Below, piece after piece: positions 7,232-14,889 of a stretch of DNA of 19,384 nucleotides. The stretch is from Candidatus Zhuqueibacterota bacterium. GTDB taxonomy: Bacteria > Zhuqueibacterota > Zhuqueibacteria > Oceanimicrobiales > Oceanimicrobiaceae. Made by a program: the position numbers and the translations under genes. How positions within the stretch are numbered: position 1 is the first letter of the stretch; each line of letters opens with the position of its first letter. Location: positions 5,012 through 24,395 of the forward strand of contig JAABYK010000084.1 of NCBI GenBank assembly GCA_011775825.1, read 5' to 3'. The notes beneath the pieces were generated by a model that was given only the letters and a program-made list of their open reading frames with translations, had not been told where the DNA came from and searched no databases.

Positions 7232-7312
7232 GAGTGACTCCTGAAGTTTTGCGTAGTTTATTGGTTTGTTTGGAAAGGTCCTTATTATCAAAAGACGAAA
7301 GAGAAGGTGTAG

Positions 7313-7918
7313 TTATTCCTTCTTCTTATCAGATTCTCTCGACTTGGTCACAACCGTAATCTTCTCGTCCTTATTTTCCTCAACCTGCGGTTCGTGGATG
7401 TACGAGCTGGATTGGTTCATCAACCACAGCTCTGGCAGAATTTCGCCGACAATTTCACCGTCGTCAAAGACTCGCACTATCGAGCTTGCGGAGACCACGA
7501 GCGCCACAGCTCGCGTGTGTTGACTCATGGCCGCGGCTGCCATGTGCCTTGTGCCCAGACCAAGAGGCAACCGGACGCCGCGTCCCGGAGCTTCGAGATA
7601 TCTGGCAGCGGAAATAATAATGCCCTCCCCTGAAACCACAAATGCGCCATCCAGTTGGGCAAGCTCTTTCACCGTTTCACGCATGTCGGCGTTGTCGAGG
7701 CGTTTTAGTTCCGGCGGATGCCCATAAAGCGGATCCAGAATCAACTGCCGGGAATACCTCAGCACACGCTCTTCGTCACCCACCGTGAACAGCGTGCCGA
7801 TCTTGCGCCCTTCCCGTCCCTCTCGAGCCAATTCAACACAAATCTCAAGCACGCTTTTCAATACGGTGGGCGAGACGTCTCTTTCCGGGGTGCAGATTTT
7901 TTCAAATAGGTTTCTCAT
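7313..7918 (-). CDS. Diadenylate cyclase (DisA_N / DAC domain) protein
   Basis: 201 residues. ATG 7918 follows AGGAG with six bases spacing. The DAC-domain landmarks are in order: GRKIGTLFTVGD (residues 38-48), the DGA motif in QLDGAFVVSGEG (90-92), GLGTRHMAAAAMS (residues 121-132, with the R124-H125 pair of the nucleotide-binding RHR motif), and ALVVSASSIVRVFDDGEIV. The last position of RHR is Met here, a variation I associate with non-DisA, archaeal-like forms. There is no membrane segment (unlike CdaA) and no DNA-binding region (unlike DisA). The acidic/lysine tail from about 175 looks disordered. The family reaction is condensation of two ATP to c-di-AMP in the cytosol. The DHH phosphoesterase gene immediately upstream in the same direction makes a synthesis/degradation pair plausible. 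Confidence 0.85.
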   Translation of the reverse strand: MRNLFEKICTPERDVSPTVLKSVLEICVELAREGREGRKIGTLFTVGDEERVLRYSRQLILDPLYGHPPELKRLDNADMRETVKELAQLDGAFVVSGEGIIISAARYLEAPGRGVRLPLGLGTRHMAAAAMSQHTRAVALVVSASSIVRVFDDGEIVGEILPELWLMNQSSSYIHEPQVEENKDEKITVVTKSRESDKKKE

Positions 7919-7958
7919 GCTTCTCTCCTGATGACCTTATCTGCCTCTTTGAAGACAA

Positions 7959-7977
7959 AACAAACGAGACGTTTGTT
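7959..7977. repeat. Palindromic repeat, CAAACG-AGA-CGTTTG core
   Basis: AACAAACG (7959-7966) and CGTTTGTT (7970-7977) form a perfect 8-bp stem with a three-base loop, starting at the base after the phosphoesterase stop codon. Its 15-base core is the reverse complement of the core of the palindrome at 17578-17604, so this is a dispersed REP-like family. On the minus strand it is followed by an interrupted T-rich stretch and could attenuate transcription between the phosphoesterase and the cyclase. Confidence 0.55.
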
Positions 7978-9024
7978 CTACGTTTCATCTCTTACCAGCA
8001 TCGGTTTCCATTCCGCCTCTTTGGCGTATCTCAGCTTCTGCAAAAATCGTTCGATGATCTGATGTTCCAGCTCTTCCCAACTGGTATCTTGGTGCTCATT
8101 CAGGGGAACCTGTCCGCCGGCAATCCTGGCGTGACCACCGGCAACTCCCAAATTTGCGACGATTTGCCTTAACGTGTTGCCTGCATTCGAATTCGGGCGA
8201 CCACATCGCAGAGAGATGAACAGTTCGTCATCGAATCTGCCGGTGGCAAGTGCCCAGCTAATGCGCTCATGACGCAGGAGTATGTCTGCAACCTGTGACA
8301 CAAATTCCGGAGATTCCACTTCGCCAAGATGGACATGCGCCAGGTGGCGAAAAACCATGGCGTTTTGCAAAGCCCTGTGCAACAGCACAAAATAGGACTT
8401 GGGCAGTTTGGGATTGTATATTCTGGCCAGTTTCCTTTTATTGGCCTTGAGATAAATATCTAAATAGGTGTTGATATCGTTTTTTGTGGTGTCCCGTGAC
8501 AGTTCCTGAGTTTCACTCCGGATTGCATACGTAATCGCCGTCGCCAGGTTTACGGGAAGCTCCAGTTCTGCGGCTTTCAAGTATTGCAAAAGCAGGATGA
8601 CACTGGCACCTGTCTCGGTCTCAATGTCTTCGAAGTCCACTTGCAGAGCTTCTTTTTTAGGATGATGATCAATGACAATAGTCGGCTTGATCTCTTCCGG
8701 CAAACTGTGATTCCCGAAGGGTGGCTGTGTATCAACCATGGCTACGCAGCGATACCGATTCCAGCGGATCTTGTCGGCATGAGTCAGCTTGATTTTGAGC
8801 TGTTTAACCATGGCTCTGTTTTCAGCTCTCGTTATGAGTCCGCCGTAGGCGATACGTGTCCGTTTTCGATAGCGTTTGCGCACGAGATAGGAGAGCACCA
8901 TGGCGCTGGCCAGTGCGTCCGGATCCGGATAATCGTGTGTGACGATTAAGAGCGTCCCGCATTTATCCAGAACGTTAGCGAGCTTTTCCAATTTTTTTTT
9001 GGTTTTTTGCAAGGTGTTTGACAT
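7978..9024 (-). CDS. DHH-DHHA1 phosphoesterase (NrnA / c-di-AMP phosphodiesterase type)
   Basis: 348 residues. Motif I is THDYPDPDALASA (H30, D34, D36), motif II is MVDTQPPFGN (D98), motif III is VIDHHPKK (DHH at 119-121), and the C-terminal DHHA1 substrate-binding domain has RCGRPNSNAGNTLRQIV and GVAGGHARIAGG (GGH 296-298). All the metal-binding residues of the family are visible. Stand-alone proteins of this type hydrolyse nanoRNA, pAp, pApA or c-di-AMP. The adjacent diadenylate cyclase favours c-di-AMP/pApA turnover here, but that is inference from context. No strong Shine-Dalgarno is seen before ATG 9024. It sits 59 bases before the cyclase gene, with a palindrome in the gap. Confidence 0.9.
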   Translation of the reverse strand: MSNTLQKTKKKLEKLANVLDKCGTLLIVTHDYPDPDALASAMVLSYLVRKRYRKRTRIAYGGLITRAENRAMVKQLKIKLTHADKIRWNRYRCVAMVDTQPPFGNHSLPEEIKPTIVIDHHPKKEALQVDFEDIETETGASVILLLQYLKAAELELPVNLATAITYAIRSETQELSRDTTKNDINTYLDIYLKANKRKLARIYNPKLPKSYFVLLHRALQNAMVFRHLAHVHLGEVESPEFVSQVADILLRHERISWALATGRFDDELFISLRCGRPNSNAGNTLRQIVANLGVAGGHARIAGGQVPLNEHQDTSWEELEHQIIERFLQKLRYAKEAEWKPMLVRDET

Positions 9025-9177
9025 CGTGATAGATTAGATACAGATCACCCATTCCCGGCTTCTGGAAAGTCGAAGTTGCAACAATGAACGAATTGTTGGT
9101 GCAAAAATCAACAAAATGATGAAGAGCCAGGAATTTGAAAATCTGATAAAAATTCCCTGTTTGGTACTTTTCCAGGA

Positions 9178-9345
9178 TTAGGGTGTTGAAGGTTTCTTTC
9201 TGAAATACGAAATCGTATAACTCAAGGCCGCGATGACCGCCGCCACTAAAAAGAAGGGCCACATGACATAAAGCAGGGTGAGCGCCGCCGCAATTGCACC
9301 TAAGGCAAGAAGCCATTGAATCAGTTTTTCCACGCGAGCGCTCAT
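9178..9345 (-). CDS. 55-residue membrane peptide, unknown function
   Basis: A small open frame of 56 codons including the stop, ATG 9345 to TAA 9180-9178. The sequence starts MSARVEKLIQWLLALGAIAA and continues with ALTLLYVMWPFFLVAAVIAA, then LSYTISYFRKKPSTP. It predicts one or two hydrophobic helices (about 10-28 and 29-47) and a basic tail. A GAGG motif lies 12 bases upstream, slightly long. It sits 73 bases after clpB and 153 bases before the phosphoesterase in the same direction, so it is probably co-transcribed. I do not recognise a family. Longer overlapping minus-strand frames in another phase are low-quality and are not called. Confidence 0.6.
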   Translation of the reverse strand: MSARVEKLIQWLLALGAIAAALTLLYVMWPFFLVAAVIAALSYTISYFRKKPSTP

Positions 9346-9418
9346 GGTATTATTTTTTCCTCACTAAATTGTACACTTAGCTTGACGGCAATGGGTTAAG
9401 TTTGGTCACGATATCACC

Positions 9419-12067
9419 TTAAGCTTCACCAACTGCCGTTGCCTTTTGCTTAGCGGTCTCAAACTGCAGTTCTCCGTCCTTACCGTCGATTTTAACCAGA
9501 TCGCCTTGTTCAATTTCTCCGGCCAGAATCCGAGTTGAGATTTCATTCACTATCTGACGCTGCAGCAACCGTTTCAACGGCCGCGCGCCAAACACGGGAT
9601 CGTAGCCTTGTGCTGAAAGCACATCTTTGGCAGACTCGGTTATTTCGGCGTCCAATCCCTGGCGCTGCAGGGCTTTGCGCACCATGCGCCGAAACTGAAT
9701 ATCGACAATTTCATGAATGTGGTCGCGCGTGAGCGGATGAAAGACGATAATTTCATCGATTCGGTTCAAGAATTCTGGACGCAACTGTTTCTGCAATAGC
9801 TGAAGAACTTCACGCCGGGTTTCATCATAAACCTGGTCGCGATTCTCATCGGTGATGTTTTGAAAGCGCTCTCGAATCAACTCGGCGCTCAAGTTTGAAG
9901 TCATGATAATGATGGTGTTATTAAAATTCACGACATGCCCCTGACTGTCCGTGAGCCGGCCCTCGTCAAGGACCTGCAACAGAATATTAAACACTTCCGC
10001 ATGTGCTTTTTCGATTTCGTCCAGAAGGATGACCGAATAAGGTCGCCTCCGGATGGCTTCGGTCAATTGGCCGCCTTCTTCATAGCCAACATATCCCGGC
10101 GGCGCTCCAATGAGTCGGGACACGTTAAACTGTTCCATGTACTCCGACATGTCCAAACGTATCATGGCGTTTTCATCGTCAAACATAAATTCGGCCAGCG
10201 CACGCGCCAGCTCTGTTTTTCCCACGCCGGTAGGACCCAGAAAGATGAATGAGCCAATCGGTCGATTTTCTTCACTCAATCCTGCGCGGGAACGTTGCAC
10301 CGCAAAGGATACCGCCTCAATGGCCTCGTCCTGGCCCACAACGCGTTCGCAGAGTCGATCGGCAATTTTAAGCAGTTTTTCGCGTTCGCTTTCGAGCATT
10401 CGCGACACCGGAATCCCAGTCCAGCGCGACACGATGTCGGCGATATCTTCCTCGGTAACTTCCTCTTTTAGAAGCGATCCCCCTTGATGCAGCTCTTGAA
10501 GCTTGCTGTTTAACTCGTTCAGTTTTTTGTCCAGATCCCCTAATTTTCCATAGCGCAATTCGGCGGCTTTGTTGTAATCGCCTTCGCGCTCTGCTTTCTC
10601 CGCTTCCTGTTTGGTATGCTCGATTTGTTCTTTTACGGCATGAATTTGCTTGATGGTGTCTTTTTCGACTTGCCAGCGAGCCTTCAACTGCGACGATTCT
10701 TCTTTGAGATTGCTGAGCTCCTCTTTCAGCCTGCTGAGCCGCTCTTTGGAAGCCGAATCCTTTTCCTTCTTAAGCGCAACTTGCTCGATCTCCAATTGTT
10801 TGATGCGCCGTTCGATTTCGTCGATTTCTTCGGGCATGGAGTCAATCTCGGTCCGCAATCTGGCAGCTGCCTCATCGATCAAGTCGATGGCTTTGTCGGG
10901 CAAGAACCGCTCGGCAATATATCGATGCGACAATGTGGCCGCTGAAACCAGCGCACCGTCGGCGATGCGCACCCCGTGGTGAACCTCGTAGCGTTCTTTG
11001 AGACCCCGGAGGATGGAAATCGTATCCTCTACGGAAGGCTCATTTATCAGTACGGTTTGGAACCGGCGCTCCAGAGCCTTGTCTTTTTCGATAAATTTGC
11101 GATATTCTTCCAACGTCGTCGCGCCGATCATACGGAGCTGTCCACGGGCCAGCATGGGTTTGAGCATATTCGAGGCGTCGACCGCACCTTCAGCGGCACC
11201 TGCACCAACCACCGTGTGTAACTCATCGATGAAGAGGATGATTTGCCCCTCGGCCTCTTCGATTTCCTTCAAGACCGCTTTGAGCCTTTCCTCGAACTCG
11301 CCTCTAAACTTGGCGCCAGCAACGAGACTGGCCATTTCAAGCTGGATCACTTTCTTGTTTTTCAAAGACTCCGGGACATCACCGTTGGCAATACGCTGAG
11401 CGATGCCTTCCACGATGGCGGTTTTTCCCACACCCGGATCGCCCACCAGCACCGGGTTGTTTTTGGTTCTCCGCGATAAAACCTGCACAGCGCGCCGAAT
11501 TTCTTCATCGCGTCCGATGACGGGGTCGAGTTTACCACGCCGCGCCAAATCCGTAACGTCGCGACCGTAGCGCTCCAACGCTTGATATTTCCCCTCCGGG
11601 TTCGGGTCGGTCACGCGCTGGCTGCCGCGAATCTCTTTCAAGACTTTATAAATGGCGTCCTTGGTCACCCCTTGCTGCTTTAAGATATCCGCTGCCGCCC
11701 CACCTTTCTCATCTGCGATGGCAATAAGGAGATGTTCGGTGCTCACGTATTCGTCCTTAAGTTGGCGCATCTCCTGCATGGCCACGTTAAACAAATTGTT
11801 CAGCCGGTTCGATATGTAAACTTGTCCGACTGCACCCGGACCGGAAACCTTTGGGATTTTTTGGATTTGCTCGTCCAAGCGGTTGCGCACCAGACCAACA
11901 TTGGTTCCCAGCTTTTTCAAGATTGCCGTGGCCACGCCTTCGGAGTCTTGAAGCATGGACTTGAGCAGATGTTCGACCTCAATCTGCTGATGATCAGTCT
12001 CGGAGGCCATTTGTTGGGCCTTTGCCACAGCCTCTTGAGCTTTGAGTGTAAATTTATCTAATGTCAT
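9419..12067 (-). CDS. clpB: ClpB disaggregase (Hsp100 AAA+ ATPase)
   Basis: 882 residues, full length for ClpB. Two Clp-N repeats lie at about 1-150 (MTLDKFTLKAQEAVAKAQQM...). AAA1 has Walker A GDPGVGKT (209-216) and Walker B ILFIDEL (277-283). The long coiled-coil middle domain (about 405-535, rich in Glu, Lys, Leu, with ERRIKQLEIE and SRLKEELSNLKEE) distinguishes ClpB from ClpA/ClpC. AAA2 has GPTGVGKT (611-618) and VILLDEIEKAH (about 679-689), followed by the C-terminal D2-small domain with GARPLKRLLQRQI. It works with DnaK and GrpE to pull apart protein aggregates in the cytosol, using ATP. An AAGGAG site lies 11 bases before ATG 12067. It follows grpE by 123 bases in the same direction. 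No CIRCE operator is seen upstream. Confidence 0.98.
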   Translation of the reverse strand: MTLDKFTLKAQEAVAKAQQMASETDHQQIEVEHLLKSMLQDSEGVATAILKKLGTNVGLVRNRLDEQIQKIPKVSGPGAVGQVYISNRLNNLFNVAMQEMRQLKDEYVSTEHLLIAIADEKGGAAADILKQQGVTKDAIYKVLKEIRGSQRVTDPNPEGKYQALERYGRDVTDLARRGKLDPVIGRDEEIRRAVQVLSRRTKNNPVLVGDPGVGKTAIVEGIAQRIANGDVPESLKNKKVIQLEMASLVAGAKFRGEFEERLKAVLKEIEEAEGQIILFIDELHTVVGAGAAEGAVDASNMLKPMLARGQLRMIGATTLEEYRKFIEKDKALERRFQTVLINEPSVEDTISILRGLKERYEVHHGVRIADGALVSAATLSHRYIAERFLPDKAIDLIDEAAARLRTEIDSMPEEIDEIERRIKQLEIEQVALKKEKDSASKERLSRLKEELSNLKEESSQLKARWQVEKDTIKQIHAVKEQIEHTKQEAEKAEREGDYNKAAELRYGKLGDLDKKLNELNSKLQELHQGGSLLKEEVTEEDIADIVSRWTGIPVSRMLESEREKLLKIADRLCERVVGQDEAIEAVSFAVQRSRAGLSEENRPIGSFIFLGPTGVGKTELARALAEFMFDDENAMIRLDMSEYMEQFNVSRLIGAPPGYVGYEEGGQLTEAIRRRPYSVILLDEIEKAHAEVFNILLQVLDEGRLTDSQGHVVNFNNTIIIMTSNLSAELIRERFQNITDENRDQVYDETRREVLQLLQKQLRPEFLNRIDEIIVFHPLTRDHIHEIVDIQFRRMVRKALQRQGLDAEITESAKDVLSAQGYDPVFGARPLKRLLQRQIVNEISTRILAGEIEQGDLVKIDGKDGELQFETAKQKATAVGEA

Positions 12068-12190
12068 TTTTTGATTGTCTCCTTATTTGTACGCAATTTT
12101 TTAGTCCATCGGCTTTAGTAAGTGCAAATTGATCAAATAACCGCTTTGGACGTATGGCAGTTTAGTGAAATTTTGAAATCTTATTAAGGA

Positions 12191-12730
12191 TCACTCTCCG
12201 TCATATTCGTCTTCTTGTCTGTGGCCTTCTTGACCAACGTAACGACCCACAGCTACTTTCGGATGTCTGAGAATTTCACCGTTACGTCGATAGCCGTAAT
12301 CGATAACATGGACGACCTTTCCGTCTAATTCGGGATCGTCAACCGGCTCATGCAGAACCGCATCATGCGATTCGTGATCAAACTCTTCGCCTTTGGGATG
12401 CATGACCTCTACGTGTTGAGTTTCAAGCCATCTGAGCCATTTCTTTTGAACGGCCTCGACGCCTTCGGCTATTTGTTCGTCTTCAGCTTTGTGGCTCGTC
12501 AGACGAAGGAAATCATCAAAGATTGGCAAAAGACTTTCTAAGAGTCGCTCTTCGGTCCTTCGTCTTACAGACGCCCATTCGGCCTCTGTTCGCCTTTTGT
12601 AATTTGCAAAATCAGCAGCAACTCGCCGGTATTTCTCCTCCCAATTTTCCAAACTCGACGATTCGTGACTTTCCGAACTTGATTGATTGATGTCTTGTTC
12701 GTCTAACCTGATGTCTTTTTTGTCTTCCAT
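12191..12730 (-). CDS. grpE: GrpE nucleotide-exchange factor
   Basis: 179 residues from ATG 12730; an upstream TTG at 12742 adds four residues but has no ribosome-binding site. A charged, disordered N-terminus (about 1-28) is followed by the long helix ENWEEKYRRVAADFANYKRR, which is the GrpE signature, then LLPIFDDFLRL. The C-terminal beta domain has PKGEEFDHESHDAVL (family: P-x-G-x-x-F-D-P-x-x-H-E-A) and the closing VIDYGYRRNGEILRHPKVAV. It exchanges ADP for ATP on DnaK, and its cooperation with ClpB fits the next gene. The 155 bases before it (12743-12897) contain GAGGAGACAAT, similar to the clpB leader, but no start codon in range. Confidence 0.93.
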   Translation of the reverse strand: MEDKKDIRLDEQDINQSSSESHESSSLENWEEKYRRVAADFANYKRRTEAEWASVRRRTEERLLESLLPIFDDFLRLTSHKAEDEQIAEGVEAVQKKWLRWLETQHVEVMHPKGEEFDHESHDAVLHEPVDDPELDGKVVHVIDYGYRRNGEILRHPKVAVGRYVGQEGHRQEDEYDGE

Positions 12731-12897
12731 TTTGTCTTTCAAGTTTTTAACTGATTGTTCTAAAATAGCTCTTTTTTATTGTCTCCTCTGTCGTTAATCC
12801 ATCTAAGATTAGCCTGAATCCAACTATTTAGAAACAGAATTTGCAACTCGACTAATGCAGATGTCATGTTTCCTCAGATTTCCTAAGCGAACCCTTT

Positions 12898-13146
12898 CTA
12901 TGGTTCCCAAAATTCGTCTACCCAGCGGTTGTATTGGCGTCGTAAGTTCTTCAGTCTGAAGGCGACACCAAAAAACAGCACACCATTGAAGAGTAAAAAC
13001 GCTGCGATTAAATACGCCAGCAATTCGGGAAAAATGAAGATTAGAATCCCCGCCAGAATCAAACTGGCTCCGATGATTGCATACAACCGCCAGTTACCAG
13101 CGACGGATTCTGTAAAATTGTCGTAAAACACCGTTGTTCTGAACAT
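12898..13146 (-). CDS. Small two-helix membrane protein
   Basis: 82 residues from ATG 13146, chosen because AAGGAG lies seven bases upstream and because the in-frame upstream extension to 13242 has no membrane or domain character. The first 20 residues are soluble (MFRTTVFYDNFTESVAGNWR). They are followed by two adjacent hydrophobic helices, YAIIGASLILAGILIFIFPE and LLAYLIAAFLLFNGVLFFGV, then a basic/aromatic tail RLKNLRRQYNRWVDEFWEP. This resembles half of an HdeD/DUF308-type module, known for acid and stress links, but the assignment is loose. It lies between hsp20 and grpE in the same orientation, separated from hsp20 by a terminator. Confidence 0.75.
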   Translation of the reverse strand: MFRTTVFYDNFTESVAGNWRLYAIIGASLILAGILIFIFPELLAYLIAAFLLFNGVLFFGVAFRLKNLRRQYNRWVDEFWEP

Positions 13147-13266
13147 CGCTTCACTCCTTTTTGAGAACACCGAACTGACCAAAAAAGTCGGGCTGCAGCC
13201 AGTTAGTCTTGGTTTGACTTCGTTTCGTGACTCTTTGGCCAACCCAGTTTAGTTTTCTACTTGCAC

Positions 13267-13315
13267 AAAAAAAGCCCCTTGGCGCCCAGCGCTAACCAGA
13301 TCACCAAAGAGCTTT
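13267..13315 (-). terminator. Intrinsic terminator of the hsp20 transcript
   Basis: On the minus strand AAAGCTCTTTGGTG (13315-13302) pairs with CGCCAAGGGGCTTT (13284-13271) over 14 positions with three G-U pairs, around a 17-base loop. Seven T follow or overlap the end of the stem (13273-13267). The three wobble pairs would be A-C mismatches on the other strand, which fixes the direction. It lies about 120-165 bases after the hsp20 stop. Confidence 0.75.
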
Positions 13316-13335
13316 CAACTAATTAACGTTTGGTT

Positions 13336-13366
13336 GTGGACAGGAAGCATCCTGCTTCCCGTCCAC
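13336..13366. repeat. Long near-perfect hairpin in the hsp20 3' region
   Basis: GTGGACAGGAAGCA (13336-13349) and TGCTTCCCGTCCAC (13353-13366) pair over 14 positions with one A-C mismatch (G-U on the minus strand) and a three-base loop. No T run follows directly on the minus strand. It lies between the hsp20 stop and its terminator, so it may protect the mRNA 3' end, or it may be a REP-like element. Confidence 0.55.
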
Positions 13367-13433
13367 CGCCTGATTTTAAAAGGTTGCAGTTCTCATCGTT
13401 TCAGTTGCTCCGCGGGTTGCACTGGCAATTCCA

Positions 13434-13904
13434 TTAATGAATCTCGATAGCCTTCGGTTTCGACTCCTCTTTCTTCTTTAAGTTCACAACCAAAACGCCA
13501 TCCTTGAATTCGGCATCTACCGATTTGACATCCACACTGGACGGGAGTGTGAAACTCCGGTTGAACTTGCCGTAGAAGCGTTCCATGATTCGATAGTTCT
13601 CGTCTTTGCTCTTTTCATCACGCTTTCTCTCGCCCTCAATCGTGAGAACATTGTTGTCGATACTCACGTGGATATCTTTTTTCTTCATACCGGGCAAGTC
13701 CATTCGAATAAGGTAGCTGTCATCTGTTTCCTCTATATCCGCCATAGGATGCCATCCGAACCATTCGGTATCTGTATCGAACAAGGATGGGGTCCTAAGG
13801 AATCGCGAAAATGGAGTTCGCCACATTTCATCAAAGAATCGTTCCATTGCATTCCACGGACGATCAACTGTCGGACGATCTTCCAAACGTTTCACGATAG
13901 CCAT
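13434..13904 (-). CDS. hsp20: Hsp20-family small heat-shock protein
   Basis: 156 residues. ATG 13904 follows GGAGG (13917-13913) with eight bases spacing, the strongest ribosome site in the window. The alpha-crystallin domain spans about 52-148. It opens with WHPMADIEETDDSYLIRMDL and PGMKKKDIHVSIDNNVLTIE, then GERKR, and closes with the family motif FKDGVLVVNLKKKE. The C-terminal I-x-I anchor is AIEIH. The N-terminal arm contains the aromatic WRTPFSRFLRTPSLFD segment. It is an ATP-independent holdase that keeps unfolding proteins soluble for DnaK/ClpB. The gene is alone upstream of a terminator, and a sigma-54-like promoter and an upstream repeat array precede it. Confidence 0.95.
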   Translation of the reverse strand: MAIVKRLEDRPTVDRPWNAMERFFDEMWRTPFSRFLRTPSLFDTDTEWFGWHPMADIEETDDSYLIRMDLPGMKKKDIHVSIDNNVLTIEGERKRDEKSKDENYRIMERFYGKFNRSFTLPSSVDVKSVDAEFKDGVLVVNLKKKEESKPKAIEIH

Positions 13905-13980
13905 AATTCACACCTCCTTTGTTTTGTTTTTTTGTTTTTTTAAATTCTCAAATTTCATTTCCCTTTTTCACCCTTTTAAT

Positions 13981-13998
13981 TTACAAAGACTGTGCCAT
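13981..13998 (-). promoter_or_regulatory. Sigma-54-like promoter for hsp20 (weak)
   Basis: The minus strand reads ATGGCACAGTCTTTGTAA. GG (13996-13995) is followed after exactly 10 bases by GT (13984-13983) where GC is expected, with an otherwise good TGGCAC half. The predicted start near 13971 would give a 67-base leader to hsp20. The -12 deviation makes this uncertain. Confidence 0.35.
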
Positions 13999-14081
13999 GA
14001 ATCGTGTTCCTGAAATTAAGCTTTTTAATTACAAATACTTAATTCGAGCACATCTTGCCATAACACTTCCGTCAAGTCCTA

Positions 14082-14141
14082 GACAGTAACTGTCAAAATT
14101 AAACAGTCCCTGTAAAATTGGCACAGTTATTTTGTGTTATT
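14082..14141. promoter_or_regulatory. Three 20-bp tandem units, candidate operator/enhancer array
   Basis: ACAGT recurs at 14083, 14103 and 14123, exactly 20 bases apart (about two helical turns). Units 1 and 2 agree at 14 of 20 positions. Unit 1 contains the near-palindrome GACAGT-A-ACTGTC (14082-14094), unit 2 contains ACAG...CTGT (14103-14113), and unit 3 keeps only the ACAGT half. The array lies in the 380-base gap between hsp20 (-) and the UPF0316 gene (+), about 110-155 bases upstream of the hsp20 sigma-54-like start, where activator sites usually sit. The rest of the gap shows no gene. Confidence 0.5.
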
Positions 14142-14285
14142 TGTCATTATTTCATAGTGGAATGATGCGATCTCTAAATTATGTATCAGGGACTCTTGAA
14201 CTGAATGCTAGAATTACTTACTTTAGGGTTCAATTCCGAGCTAATTTAGAATTAACTGAACACGAAACAACATTCGAGGCTTGCC

Positions 14286-14888
14286 ATGATTGATGGGTCA
14301 TTTTTCGAATCAGAAGTCTATCTCTGGTTGGTCTTGCCTGTACTTATTTTTTTGGCTCGCATCTGTGACGTGACGATCGGCACTTTGCGGATTATTTTTA
14401 CCACTCGAGGGTACAAGAGGATGGCGGCCTCTCTGGGTTTTTTCGAAATCTCAATTTGGCTTCTGGCCATCAGTGCTGTTTTTAAGAATTTGAATAACGT
14501 CGGGTGTTTTCTGGGCTACGCAGCCGGCTATACCGCGGGCATTTACCTGGGGATGTACGTTGAGAACAAAATGGCCATCGGAATTCAGATCGTCCGGATC
14601 GTTACCCGTAGTGATGCCAGTCAACTAATTTCGCACCTCAGATCAGAGGGGTACGGCATTACCACCGTTGATGGTCAGGGATCGTTTGGACCTGTGAAGA
14701 TTATTTTCTCTCTCATAAAACGTAAGGATTTGCCGAACATCATAAAATCTATCAATTATTACAACCCGAAAGCTCTGTTTTCAGTGGAAGACGTGCGTTT
14801 GGCTGAACGTGCAGTCGTGAGAAAAACGCCATCCATTTTTGAAAAACGTTTCCTGAATCGATTTAAATTAGAACGGAAAGGTAAATAA
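14286..14888 (+). CDS. UPF0316 / DUF2179 membrane protein
   Basis: 200 residues. ATG 14286 follows GAGG with six bases spacing. The N-terminal part has three hydrophobic helices: about 12-30 (YLWLVLPVLIFLARICDVTI), about 43-62 (AASLGFFEISIWLLAISAVF), and about 70-90 (GCFLGYAAGYTAGIYLGMYV). The motif ARICDVTIGTLRIIFTTRGYK is typical of the DUF5698/UPF0316 family. The C-terminal soluble DUF2179 domain (about 100-165) contains VTRSDASQLISHLRSEGYGI and GPVKIIFSLIKRKDLPNIIK. The family has no firmly established role. It is separated from pepF by one base, so the two are translationally coupled. Confidence 0.85.
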   Translation: MIDGSFFESEVYLWLVLPVLIFLARICDVTIGTLRIIFTTRGYKRMAASLGFFEISIWLLAISAVFKNLNNVGCFLGYAAGYTAGIYLGMYVENKMAIGIQIVRIVTRSDASQLISHLRSEGYGITTVDGQGSFGPVKIIFSLIKRKDLPNIIKSINYYNPKALFSVEDVRLAERAVVRKTPSIFEKRFLNRFKLERKGK

Positions 14889-14889
14889 T

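Noticed and set aside
8975..9316. 113-residue minus-strand frame overlapping the start of the phosphoesterase
   Set aside because: Low-quality composition and out of phase with both the 55-residue membrane peptide and the phosphoesterase.
14118..14137. TTGGCACAGTTATTTTGT on the plus strand as a sigma-54 promoter
   Set aside because: The second half is two bases out of register and lacks TTGC; the match is explained by the third ACAGT repeat unit.
14226..14242. GGGTTCAATTCC as a tRNA T-loop
   Set aside because: The flanking five bases do not pair as a T-stem and no acceptor or anticodon arms can be built.
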